A stretch of DNA of 50,225 bases from Coemansia sp. RSA 922 (taxonomy: Eukaryota; Kickxellomycota; Kickxellomycetes; Kickxellales; Kickxellaceae). Made by a program: the position numbers and the translations under genes. Below, piece after piece: positions 29,400 to 40,600 of this stretch (positions are counted from its first letter, which is position 1; every line of letters starts with the position of its first letter). The notes beneath the pieces are model-generated. The model saw nothing but the letters and a program-made list of their open reading frames with translations, ran no database searches and was not told the DNA's origin. The stretch is taken from the NCBI GenBank assembly GCA_027577415.1, contig JANBQS010000035.1, positions 1 through 50,225 on the forward strand. Direction: 5' to 3'.

Positions 29400-29576
29400 A
29401 TGCAACCATCTACTATTTTTGTTGCTCTTGCAACCTTTGCCGTCTCTGGGTTGGCGCTACCTAATCCGATTCCAGCTCCTCAGCTTGTCGCCAACTTGCC
29501 AGCGCTTTCGATGACCCAAGAACAATGGGTGGCTCTGTTTTGCTACCTTCGGAGCATTGGATACCTTAGCCAATAG
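29400..29576 (+). CDS. Small secreted peptide precursor (58 residues)
   Basis: The open frame encodes a signal peptide (MQPSTIFVALATFAVSGLA, likely cleaved after Ala19). A short Pro-rich segment follows (LPNPIPAPQ), then a ~30-residue mature part containing LSMTQEQWVALFCYL and ending IGYLSQ. There is one Cys and there are no dibasic Kex2 sites. A consensus TATA box, a 72-bp TATA-to-ATG distance and an AT-rich 3' flank support a real gene. The family is not recognised. Possible roles include a secreted signal, a wall-associated peptide or a relic of a larger secreted enzyme. The segment LSMTQEQW...L loosely resembles the LSPEEWSVL start of the tyrosinase at 60-1250, which may be chance. Confidence 0.6.
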   Translation: MQPSTIFVALATFAVSGLALPNPIPAPQLVANLPALSMTQEQWVALFCYLRSIGYLSQ

Positions 29577-30047
29577 CCTAACCACTTTACTGTAGCATCT
29601 GTATTTGCATATTCCATTTGTTCGTAAATATACTCACTCTGTTCCAGTTTATTGCTTGTATGTTGGCTAAATTACGCTCCAAAAATGCTAAATCCTGGAG
29701 AATAATTATCTAGAGTCGACTCAAGAGCCGCCCCCCTTTTACCTGTGCACTCGTAAAAAAATATGGAAGAAAATGCTTTTAAAAGACGCTTTCAAGAGGA
29801 TACCTGGGGAAGCCGCGCTTCAGAGGCATAGGCAATAAAGTGGTGACTTTATTGCCAAAGAGCTTTAGTCCTTTCAACAAAAGATTTGCTTTTGCCGCAG
29901 CATTTTCTTTCTGCTAGCTGAAGAATCGAGCGCACTCTTGTTTAAAATGGCATACCCCCTGCTGGCAAGAAATATTGATCGCTCTTCTTCACTCATTTTT
30001 GTTCTCCACTACATTTCTTAGCTATCTAGTTGCTTCTTGTGCTTTCA
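29577..30047. other. Intergenic upstream of the ABC transporter, with a perfect hairpin
   Basis: No gene seen. It holds a perfect inverted repeat: 11-bp arms at 29831-29841 (GGCAATAAAGT) and 29846-29856 (ACTTTATTGCC) with a 4-bp loop GGTG, about 190 bp before the transporter ATG. The TTTTAAAA palindrome at about 29776 lies nearby. Confidence 0.6.
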
Positions 30048-33000
30048 ATGATTATCCAGGAATATTTTTATTTTGCAACCTTAGTGTTACAGCGCTCTGC
30101 TCTTCCAGCCGCTGATGCTGCCGTCATAACCATGTCGCTTTACATGGCTTTTCGCAAAAAGGCTCCGCCGTTCAAGTGGTTTGGCAACACTACGTCTCTA
30201 CTTATGTGTGCTATGCTTGCTGCGCTTTCTGTCCACTCATCTGTTGCTTGGTGTAGCCTTCTATTCTCTTTCGCCGTATTTGTGTCACTTGTCTTATCCA
30301 CTTTGCCAGCCCACTACACTTGGTTTCAAGCATTTCACATGTTGGGTATTTACAGATCGCTAAATGGCTCTAACGATATGTGGCACAGTGTAGTGTGTGC
30401 TTTGTTGCACTGCACCCTTATTTTGGTAAACCTTGACGCTTCTAGCAAATCCTTGCTAAACCAAGTGTTTCAGCAATGTACTTACGCACAAGCACGCCAC
30501 CTCATAAAGCTACAAAAACTACGCCAACTGACTGCTAACGATATATGGCCACTTCCAGAGAGATTCCAGCTGCGCAATGCTTATAGCGAGTTCAAGTACA
30601 ACATAAACGAGTCTTATTTTATTATGCGTGCCATATTCCGCATGATGTGGCGTCCAATGATTCCCGTTTACATTATTGGATTGCTGGTTCAGTTTGTTCC
30701 ACTGATTCAGCTCAGGTTAAACAGTAGCATTATGCAACATATTGGCGACTTTTCCAACTACAGCTTGTACAGCATTTTTGTTGACATATCCCGTGTACTG
30801 CTGGTAGAGCTGTTGAATATTCCGCAGAGCATAGCTCAAGGATACATCGCCAATGAGATGGCTAGGGCAGAATGCGCAATTTGTCTTGAGATGTTCCGCT
30901 TGCCGTTGATGAGGCTAGGGCTAAGAAAGAGAGCAAATGAAAGCAACAGTGGAGGTTGTGTAAGCACGCTGACAAACCTTCCTCAAAATGCCCAAGTCCT
31001 GGTAAACTCACTGCTGTCTGTAGTCATAACAGGCACAATGCTATACAACCTATTGGGCTACTATGTGTTAATTGTGACCATCCTGCCGTACTTGTTCTTT
31101 GGCCTCAGGTGGGGACTAGAGTATACTGCGGGCAATAGATATAAATGGGAATTAAGAGGACTTGTCGGTGTTTCCTCAAAAGTGAATACTATATCGAATA
31201 GCATAAAGTTGATAAAGATATTTGCTTGGGAACAGATGTTTCTAAATCCGAATCCAAAGCCAACCTCCCTTCATGATAGCCGCCTTCCTTGGTATGCACC
31301 AGTAATACGACTTACTTGGAAGCTGTTTGAATTAGTTAGCCCCGTTGTTACCGAGCTTGCCACTCTTGCCACAATTTATGTGTTTGTGAACTCACAAGCA
31401 ATGACAGGTGTCAATATTTCAAATACCCAAATCGTTGAGATTGACTTGCTTATAAGAACTCTCCGGATTTACATTAACTCACTAAAGCGCAATCTCTGTA
31501 GTGTCAAAGATGTAGTTAATACTAACCGCGAGTTTGAAACATTGCTCAAAGGCGACTATCTCAATTCTTTGCCACATACAGAAGACACGTCGAATATTGG
31601 TCCGTTAGTTGAGATGAACAACTGTAGCTTTACCTGGGGAACAGGAGATAGGGCTAAAAGTGTTCTTTCAAATGTTTCATTGAGCGCTAGTGCAGGAGAA
31701 TTGGTCGCAATAGTCGGTAATACTGGTGCTGGAAAGTCATCACTATTGTTAGCCATATGCAGTGAAGTGGAGATGACGCGAGGAGCGGGAAGGTTAGTTG
31801 GTAAGATTGCATACTTGGAGCAGCAACCGCGTATTATGAACGACACCTTGCGGGCAAATGTTCTCTTTGGTCGTGATTATGATGAGGATTACTACTGGAA
31901 GGTGTTGGGTGCGTGTGCACTAATTGAAGACTTGGAGGTGTGGCCTAACAGTGATTTGACTGTTATTGGCAAGGACGGTATCAACATTTCTGGTGGCCAA
32001 AGGGCTCGCTTGGCTTTGGCCAGAACTGTGTATTCAAGGGCTGACATTTACTTTTTGGACGACCCCTTGTCAGCGGTTGATGCTATTGTCAAGCGTTATA
32101 TTCTGGACAATATTATCTTGAGCACCGGGCTGTTAGGTGATAAGCTACGCTTTGTCACTTCCAATGCAGACAGTATTTCAACGCTATGCAACCAAATTGC
32201 TACGGTGGATAATGGCAGTGTCTCAGTTAAGGTGCAAACTCCTCAGGTCCACACCGTATCTAATCGCAGCACTCTGTCGGCAAATAAGCCCAAGATGGGT
32301 GGTAGCCCCAGCAATGAGCTGCAGACGGTGACATACTTAGATAAGAAACAAACAGGTAACATCTTGAATGAGACTACTGGTGTAGCTATCAGCGCCAATA
32401 GTTCCAATTGCAATTCCGATAAGAACTTCCACTATCCAAAGCAGTGGTCGCATTGGGATAATACCCTGTATGCAATTCGCATATGTGGATTGCCGGCTGT
32501 AGTAACGGCTGTGTTATCTGCATTATTTAGTGAGATATTGAAATATGTACTACACACCTACAAGATTGATGCATTGAGAGCCAACAGCATTACTAGCCAG
32601 GCCAACAACAGTGCAATGCTTACATATATTGTCATGGATGTATTAAGTAAAGTGTCTCTCAAACTTATAAACGACCTTTATCGCTATCTAAATAACAGGA
32701 TAATAGACTACGAGTACAAGCAGAGTATCGGCATAATGCTTATTCGCGGCCTATTGTTTGCACCTCTATCATACCATGAAGAAAGCCAGAGTGATGACAT
32801 TAATGATATACATGCCAGTGCGTCTGATACAATGGTACACTTTGCTCCCAGCTTTTTCATGCGTGAGGGCTCACATGTTATATCAGCAATTCTGTTGGTA
32901 TACCGAATTGCTATGGCATCACCATGGCTTTTGGTTTGTGTATTGCTGTATGCATGGGCATTACAAACCGTGTTTAGTCCTATAACTCAACTTGGGGAGG

Positions 33001-34355
33001 AGCTCCGTAAACTCTCTAAGAAAGAGGGTGATAGTTCTAGACAAAGCAATAATGTGGCCTGTAGAGGAGCTCAGATGATTCGCCTTTTTGGTGTAGAGTC
33101 CTACTTTACAAACAACTACATCAAGGGTGCTGACAACTATTCTCGTTTTGATATGATTTTGTCGTCAGTGGATCGTTTGAATGGTCTACTACGCCAGATC
33201 ATTGATGCTATGTTAGATGCTACTCTATTGTACATATATATTGTCTTGACGAAGGTTGGTGGAAATGATATACAAGCTAGTGCAGTTGCCGAGTTCCAGG
33301 ATGTCTCTAGTTCGCTCAGTAGAGAAACCAGCTACCTATTAAATCTTCCACAAGAGGTGTTTGACTTATTGAAACACATTAACGAATTCCGAAACCTAGC
33401 TGAGCGGGATGCAGAGGCACCATATGTAGTCGATAGCTGCCGACCATCTTTGCAATGGCCATCGAATGGCAATATAGAAATCTGCGACTATAGCATGAAG
33501 TATGGCGTGCACCATGGCTATGCTCTAAAGAATGTTAACTTAATCATTAACCCTGGAGAAAAGATTGGCATTGTTGGACGGACTGGCGCTGGCAAGTCTT
33601 CATTAGCCAAAGTATTGTTTAGGCTTATCCATGAGAACACCAGTGGCTCTATTTCAATTGATGGCCAAGACATTTCACAATTTGGCGTTGGTGACTACAG
33701 ACCACGACTAGGTATGATTCCTCAAATGTCATCAATGTTTAACGGATCGAGTAGAAATAATTTGGACCCCCTAAATCAGTTTGACATTGAGGAAATGTGG
33801 GCAGCACTGATAAAGTGCGGCTTGGCGAAGCATATGTTGTCTTACCGTAGCTCACACAGTGACTATGCCAATATGACGGCTCGCCAGAAAGACGAGGCTT
33901 GTATAAGAGAGCAATGGAAGAGTGCTAGCTGGTTGAAGCGGTTGACGATGGTTTTACTAAACAAAGTGCCCAGTGCGTCAATCCTAGCAGACATTCACAA
34001 ACCTCATGGGCTTGATAGGTCGATTTACGACTGCTTTGGAAGAATTACCAGTGGTCAACAGCAGCTATTTGGTTTGTGCCGTATAATTATGCGCAAGCAA
34101 AAGATTGTTGTGCTTGATGAAGCCACAGCCAATGTCGATTTGGAGACAGACAAATCTGTTCAAGAACTGATTCGCAAGGAGTTTAGTGACTGCACTGTGC
34201 TGACCATTGCTCATCGCCTAGAGACGATTATGAACAGTGATCGCATCATTGTCATGGACAAGGGCACCATTGCTGAAATTGGCACTCCTCAAGAACTATT
34301 GGCAAAAGACGGGATGTTTGCGCTGCTAGTCAAGACCAGCGACTTTGGCCAGTAA
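30048..34355 (+). CDS. ABCC/MRP-type full ABC transporter
   Basis: A 1435-residue full transporter (TMD-NBD-TMD-NBD) of the multidrug-resistance-protein type, probably exporting conjugates or xenobiotics across the vacuolar or plasma membrane. NBD1: Walker A VGNTGAGKSS (556-565), signature ISGGQR (647-652), Walker B FLDDPLSA with Asp672 in place of catalytic Glu, as usual in ABCC. NBD2: Walker A VGRTGAGKSS (from 1176), a degenerate signature ITSGQQQ (1333-1339), and Walker B VLDEATA with Glu1358. About 50 extra residues lie between the NBD2 Q-loop and signature (SYRSSHSDYANM to PHGLDRSIYD). The N-terminus has helices before TMD1. The open frame reaches 30030 but the first ATG is 30048. The gene is clearly more AT-rich than its neighbours. 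Confidence 0.9.
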   Translation: MIIQEYFYFATLVLQRSALPAADAAVITMSLYMAFRKKAPPFKWFGNTTSLLMCAMLAALSVHSSVAWCSLLFSFAVFVSLVLSTLPAHYTWFQAFHMLGIYRSLNGSNDMWHSVVCALLHCTLILVNLDASSKSLLNQVFQQCTYAQARHLIKLQKLRQLTANDIWPLPERFQLRNAYSEFKYNINESYFIMRAIFRMMWRPMIPVYIIGLLVQFVPLIQLRLNSSIMQHIGDFSNYSLYSIFVDISRVLLVELLNIPQSIAQGYIANEMARAECAICLEMFRLPLMRLGLRKRANESNSGGCVSTLTNLPQNAQVLVNSLLSVVITGTMLYNLLGYYVLIVTILPYLFFGLRWGLEYTAGNRYKWELRGLVGVSSKVNTISNSIKLIKIFAWEQMFLNPNPKPTSLHDSRLPWYAPVIRLTWKLFELVSPVVTELATLATIYVFVNSQAMTGVNISNTQIVEIDLLIRTLRIYINSLKRNLCSVKDVVNTNREFETLLKGDYLNSLPHTEDTSNIGPLVEMNNCSFTWGTGDRAKSVLSNVSLSASAGELVAIVGNTGAGKSSLLLAICSEVEMTRGAGRLVGKIAYLEQQPRIMNDTLRANVLFGRDYDEDYYWKVLGACALIEDLEVWPNSDLTVIGKDGINISGGQRARLALARTVYSRADIYFLDDPLSAVDAIVKRYILDNIILSTGLLGDKLRFVTSNADSISTLCNQIATVDNGSVSVKVQTPQVHTVSNRSTLSANKPKMGGSPSNELQTVTYLDKKQTGNILNETTGVAISANSSNCNSDKNFHYPKQWSHWDNTLYAIRICGLPAVVTAVLSALFSEILKYVLHTYKIDALRANSITSQANNSAMLTYIVMDVLSKVSLKLINDLYRYLNNRIIDYEYKQSIGIMLIRGLLFAPLSYHEESQSDDINDIHASASDTMVHFAPSFFMREGSHVISAILLVYRIAMASPWLLVCVLLYAWALQTVFSPITQLGEELRKLSKKEGDSSRQSNNVACRGAQMIRLFGVESYFTNNYIKGADNYSRFDMILSSVDRLNGLLRQIIDAMLDATLLYIYIVLTKVGGNDIQASAVAEFQDVSSSLSRETSYLLNLPQEVFDLLKHINEFRNLAERDAEAPYVVDSCRPSLQWPSNGNIEICDYSMKYGVHHGYALKNVNLIINPGEKIGIVGRTGAGKSSLAKVLFRLIHENTSGSISIDGQDISQFGVGDYRPRLGMIPQMSSMFNGSSRNNLDPLNQFDIEEMWAALIKCGLAKHMLSYRSSHSDYANMTARQKDEACIREQWKSASWLKRLTMVLLNKVPSASILADIHKPHGLDRSIYDCFGRITSGQQQLFGLCRIIMRKQKIVVLDEATANVDLETDKSVQELIRKEFSDCTVLTIAHRLETIMNSDRIIVMDKGTIAEIGTPQELLAKDGMFALLVKTSDFGQ

Positions 34356-34684
34356 ATAACGACGTTATCTATTTATTTTTATCTTTCCTATAAAAGAGCA
34401 CCAAATATACGCTGAAGCAACTGTTAAAATATAGCATACATTGGCGGTACCTAGCGTAGACTGTCAGCTCCATATATCCACAGGAACGACATTGCCCGCA
34501 CAACACGATGGGGATTGCTACAAACCACTATCTGTAGACCCCATTACTTTGAAAGCATTTCTCTTTTCACAATGCGGAGCTAGTCTTTTTGGCGTTTGTG
34601 TCGGCACTGATTTTGAGCTCTTTTGTCTTTCTTTCATTTATTCATTTTTTTATTTATTAAAGCTATCAGCCAAATATTTTTGCC
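34356..34684. other. Intergenic between the ABC transporter and focadhesin genes
   Basis: No gene seen. AT-rich 3' region (tctatttatttttatc), then a T-rich leader (ttcatttattcatttttttatttatt) ending at the CCATGG start of the next gene. Confidence 0.5.
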
Positions 34685-37600
34685 ATGGACGTCAAGGCAC
34701 TGCTCGAGACGTCTCACCGCAGCGTTCACTGGGCGTTTATCAATAAGATTCGAACAAGCACTGCCTCCAGCGATCCAACGCAATGCTTCGCCGAGTGGAG
34801 AAAGCTGTTGAGCTGGGAGGTTGCCAGCAAAGCCCCCCATGTGTTTAATGAGGCATCGAACCAAATAACACAGCTAGCGATTTCAGGGAGGGTCGACGTT
34901 GTCCAAGCTGTGCGAGCCTTCGCCGACATGGTAGTGGTGCCACCAACATTCACTGACTCGATCTCTAGCGCAGAGGTTATCTCGAGCATGTGTCGGGCGC
35001 TGGTGCGTATTCTGGTTGCTGGAGCCGATCTGTTGGTGCACTCACCCGATGCTAGTCCTCGTGACAACATCCTGCGACCAGCACTGGAGCGCAACCCCTC
35101 GGCATGGAGCTCCACCTTACTAGGCATTCGCAGTTACATCTGTCCGAGCATTAGCGCTGGCACTGGCGTAGATAACGAGGCGCAAAGTTATGAGACTACT
35201 TGGACTCGAGTCTCCCGCTTCCTTAGATACGCAGCTATTGACCCTACTGTTCCGGTGTGGGCGCAAAGCCAAACGATGCATGTACTGTTTGACGCCATGC
35301 GAGAGTGGGCCAGCACCAACTCCCAGGCCGGCCGCCAAAACGCTTTGCTAATGCTCGACTGGACTTTCGGCATGAGCTTGGATGCCGTTGAACCTCTGGC
35401 GGTAGCTAATAGCGCCACCTCTGCGACTTATTGCAAAGTTGACTCGCAAGGACGATGGACTCGGCATCGGTTATTCGCGGCGTGCGTCGAGGTTGTCCAG
35501 ATCATCAACAGCACGCTTTCCAGCTCAGGTCCAAATAATGACCAACTTAATGCTGACAGGCTTTATACGGTCGTTGATCAACTGCGACTAGTGCTGGGCT
35601 CTATGGTTTGTCGCGAGCCACTCGGCAGCTCTGCAATGCCACAGCTTCACTCTGCGCCGATGGAATACGACGTGGGCCTGGTTGCCGCTCTAATTGCCAA
35701 GCTCTCGCACGTTGCGCATGCGCTAGCGTCGGAGCCTTACAATATCCACGCTGACGCTATTCTGTGGTCATTGGCTGCCTTGCAACTGGCAAGAGCCACA
35801 ACACGCGCTGAGCAAGATGGCCTTTTGACTATCATCGAGACTACTATGCGTATGCGGACACTAGTGAGAGCTCTTCCGGCTCCAATCGTGTCACTGGCGC
35901 GGTTTCCATTGATGTGCGTGGCCACCGATGGGTTCGACCAGGATATATGCTCGCGTGCACTGCGACTTTGCGAGGATATTGACCAAATGGCATCGCCAAG
36001 TATTCAGGAGAGCCTTAGCGCGACTAGTCACTTGCAACGTGCCCTTGTTGACATGTCGGTTACTCGGTGGGTGTCTGGGCAATTGATTGTACTCATCAAT
36101 GCACTACGTGACTACCTATTGATATACTCCAAGCTTTACGGCGTACAAGGTGCTGGAGGCAGCGGATCGGGACCACTAGAGCGCGTGTTTAGGCACATCG
36201 ACCCAATTGCAATGCAGCCTGTGCTAATAGCACCGCTACTTTTCGAGTGGAGCCTATTAGCCGATGGCCACGACGGCTGCCGCAGTTCGCTTCCGCTGAT
36301 TGCGCTGGCCCACCTGCTGCGACTTGCGTCTAGCCTCGCCAGCCTAAGGCTAAATTTGTTGCCACTGTTTATGTGCGCACTAAAACGCCCAGACTGTCCT
36401 CCAAAGCTAACGTTGGCGCTGACCCTACAGGCAACCCCTCACCTGGCGTCGACTCAGGACGCGTTTGCGACTGCTCGTGTAGTATCAGTCATATCTGGTC
36501 TATGGAGCCATTCAAACAGCTCGCTCTCGAGCACCAACACGAGTACGCGACTGGCGCGCCGACGTATGCGCTGCCTGGCCATTCGCGCTTGGGGCAACGT
36601 TGTCATTAACAATCCTCGAGTATGGCGCGACTTGAAGCCTGTGATCGTGCAATTTGTAGAGTCGATAAAGGCACCGCAGGCTAAAACACGCGAGCCGGAG
36701 TACGAATGGGCTGTCCTGATTACGATGCGCGACTTGGTTATGCGTGCTCCCGACAGATACGCTGACCAAATACTGCCGCTTGTCTACTCGCTGCTGAACT
36801 TTGCTCTCAGTTCCCTCTCCGCCAGTTCGACGGCTATGCTCATCGACATTGCTTGCATTTGCGTAGAGTCAGACATGGCCGGTGTGCGCAGCGTGTGGAC
36901 GACTATTGTATCCAAGCCAGCGATACTTTGGCTTTCACGCAGTGAGAGGGCTGGCGATGCCGCAACCCCTGTTCTTGAATACTTGGCTCGGTTCTTTAAG
37001 CTAGTGGCTACCCACGGTGAGGCAAGCGATACGTACACGGCCTTCCGCCAGCAAATTCTGTGGGGATTTGTGAGTCCTATGTGCGCAAACTTGACGTCTG
37101 GTACTGCGGAGCCAACCCATTCCTCGCCAAGCAATGTCGCAGACGGCGTGTTTAGCGCCACAAGGCCACGGACTCGCGACTTGTTTTTGTCTGCCCTTGC
37201 TGCCTATCCAGTCGAGGAACTATTGTCGCTGATTGCAGCTGGCACGCCTAGCCAAGCAGTGCACCAGTTGCTCGCTCAGCAGACAACGCAACAGTCGACG
37301 ACTGAGGTGGCCGATCGTCTAAGGCACTGTGGTGGTGGAGCCTCAGATCTGCTGGCTGTGCTGATGGACAACGAAGTTCGGTTTACGCGACGTAGTCTAT
37401 TGAGTGGTAGCAGCGCGTCTTCTAGGACCACAGACGAGCTCGAGGGCGGAATCGAAGAGTCGGAGCCCCCGGCTCAGCGACAGTCGTGGGCGGCGTCGAA
37501 TCTTGAGCGCAGCCAGTGGCTTAATGATCTCTTGCAGCCCGTAGTTGAGAGTGTGGATGGGGAGCGCCAAGGCGAAATGAAGCTGTCTTCTAGGCTTGCA

Positions 37601-40600
37601 CTGACTACCATGGTCAGCTCGCTGGCACGTAAAAGCCAAGCCCCAAGCGAAACTCATGCCAGCACCTTGCTGCGCTTGTCGGCACGGCTAAGGTTGCTCG
37701 TTGAGGACGTTAGTCTGGCTGATCATTGGTGCCTACGCAACAGTGCCGGCGACGCTTGGCAGATTTGGTTCACCGGGGCGCTTCGAGATGCCCAGCCTAG
37801 TGGAGCAAGTAGCAGCACAGATGGGGATTCCTCTGTGGCCGTCGTATCGGCCTCCGACTCTATCGCTGCAGCGGCTAAAGCCGGTCATCAGCTAATTTCA
37901 GTTCTGCACGAAGTTTTGCGTACTAGCCACATTCCAGCACATATGGCTAATGCGCTATATGCTTTGGCTGGTCTGGTCAAGGCAGCAGCGTCGGTTGACC
38001 AGAGTTTGGGGTCGGAGCTATCGATGCTGGCTAACAACGCTATTGTCGACTTGCAGCTTCTTCCTTTTACGGCGCAGTCGCCCGACGAGTTTTGGCTACA
38101 GGCAGCCGGCGCGCTTAATGGCGAGGTTCTTGCCGCTGCAATTGAGTGCGCGGGCCAACTCGCCGTTTCCAACAGCCACGACCAGGCAACACTTTGTCAA
38201 ATCTCGCAATTCTTGATGGCTGGGCTGATGCTTTCAGTTGGCGGAGGAGGAAGCGCCTTGCCTCCTGTCGCCACGCAGGCCACTGCGCGGTCTCTCACGA
38301 GTTTGCACACCGTACTCTTTGCGCAAAAGGCTACTGACTCGCGGTCATTTAGTGACGACGTCGTAGCTATTGAGGCGGACGATATCAGACGCTGCATGGA
38401 GCGACTGGATATATTCCAGGCTGAGAGCATAGCTAGCAAGCGAGACGCCAACGTTGTCAACCTTGGCTCTGTTGGCCTGGCGACGGCACTGGCAGCTATG
38501 CACCGACAGTGGATCTTGCGACTGATAAACCCGGCCATGGCCGAGCAAAACGCGACGCCGCGCGCTGCTCAAGCGCTCCGAGAGATTGCCCGCACGCTAA
38601 ACGTTGCTTACCAGAGCTTGAAGCTGGCTGAAGACGGACACCAGCTGAACTCGCAGTCAGTAGCCTCGCTCTACTATCTGTGCTTTGTATGGCCGCCACG
38701 TCCAATCACTCAACGGCATATTGAACTGCACGGCAGCCTATTTGTGGTTACTCCGGACCGTGTATGGCAAGCGGCAACTCGGCTGGTGCGCAAGCTGTGG
38801 TCGCCAACTGACAGCGAGACTGGCGAGCTAGGAACGCGTCGTCTTGACTTTATCAATTGCATCGAGCTTGCCGTTGCCACGCTGGCGTACCACTTGGCAA
38901 TGACTGCTAGTCAGGGCGTTGGACCTTCTGCGCACCTAAAGCTGGTCAAGCAGTACAGTGAGTGGGTCAGAGGCGAGACAGATGGCGTGCAGTTGGCTGC
39001 TAACGAAAAGCCCAGCGTGCGTGCCAACCGCGCCATTGCGCTGGCGATTCTACTTGGCGTGCCCTTGCATGGCGTTCCCGAGACAACTGTCAGCAACGAG
39101 TACCTGCCTGTGGCTCAGCAGAGGCTTTTGCCGGTGCTTCTTGGCGTTGGATCTGTGCAATACGGCAGCACTGCCTGGCTACGGATGCCGGAATCTGCGC
39201 TGCAGAGTTCATTGGGTGCGCTTCTTGGCTGCTCTGGTCTGGCGCAGCATCTCGATGGCGCACATCATGACGATGCAATGGCTGGTGAACTGGAGGTCGG
39301 GGATGTGCGTTCGGCTCAAGTAGCCGCGTTTGTAGTCGGCGGGCTTTTAGCTCAATCTTCGCAAGCTGCTCACTTGCTCTTGCTCGAGCAGCGCGAAGAG
39401 ACCCTGGCTGAGGGCACAGTGGCTGCTGGTAGCAAGGACAGCATCGCTAGCGACAATACACAGCAGGCTAAAATGGAGCGGGTCGCAGTCGAAACAGCCA
39501 TGGCTGCCAGCGATGAGCCCAAGAATCTCAGTCGACTGCCTGCTCACACAAGCTGGTGTCGCGCAGTGTGGGAGAGCATTGCGGAGCTGTCCGGGTCGTT
39601 GACTGAAAGGGATGGGTTTACTATCGTCGAGTCTGTCGAGTCTAAGCTGATTTACTTGCTCACGGCTATGCTCAAGGCTACCAGGCCATTCCCTGCGGTT
39701 GATTCGCGCAAGGTATTCGGGCGACTAATGAGCGCGTACCTGGATTTGATCGATGCTGCCAATCTCAATAGCAAGCGCCTGCCACTACTGGCACTCGTCC
39801 TGGATACGGCAGATAAGCTGAGCCCTGTGTCTTACTCGATGACGCAGTTTATCACGGAGGCCATCCAGCAAATAGTTAGCAAGGCAGTCGATATTTCGAG
39901 TGGCCAGACCGCTGCCGACCAGTACGTCAGCGACGAAGATCGAGATACGTTTGTCGCCATCGCTCTTGGGTGCTTGGGAAGCGCTGGTTTCAGTCGCATT
40001 TTGAACCTTTCTGGCTTTGCGAGTAGCTCCGAGGCCACCGACAAAGTTTGGATCCTGGGCTCAACTGAGCTGTATGCCAAAAAGTCGCTAACTGCGGCCA
40101 TCGCGGGAACGGCGTCTCGGGCATTGAATTCGACGGATAGCCTTGTGGAGAGCGATGCCGCTCGCATGTTTAGGATTATGAGCAAAGTTGCTGTGCCGCC
40201 TCCCAAGGCAGCTAACCTTTGCACTAGTATACTCGGGACGCTTTTTGCCAGCAGCAATGATGCGCTGCAACTCCCTTTGCTGCTCTCGCTTCGGACTACT
40301 GCACTTGCGACGCTGCAAGCTCTAATCGCTGGCGAGAAACTTGTGGACGTGACTCAGAGCGTGACAAGAACAGCGGCGAGAGAAAAGATTACCGACGAGG
40401 TAGCGCAGCTGGTTCCTAGCTTCGGGCGCATAGTCGATTCGCATGAGTGCGGCAGCGAGCGTGCTCTATTGCTCTGGTCTGTGCTTGGAGTTGCTTTTTG
40501 TGGTGTTAACAAGGGCCGAGGCATGGATCTGTTAAGGAAGGCTCCAGGTACGTTGAGCGACGCCGATTTCGGCAGGATTGTTGAGCAGCAGGCTCTTTTA

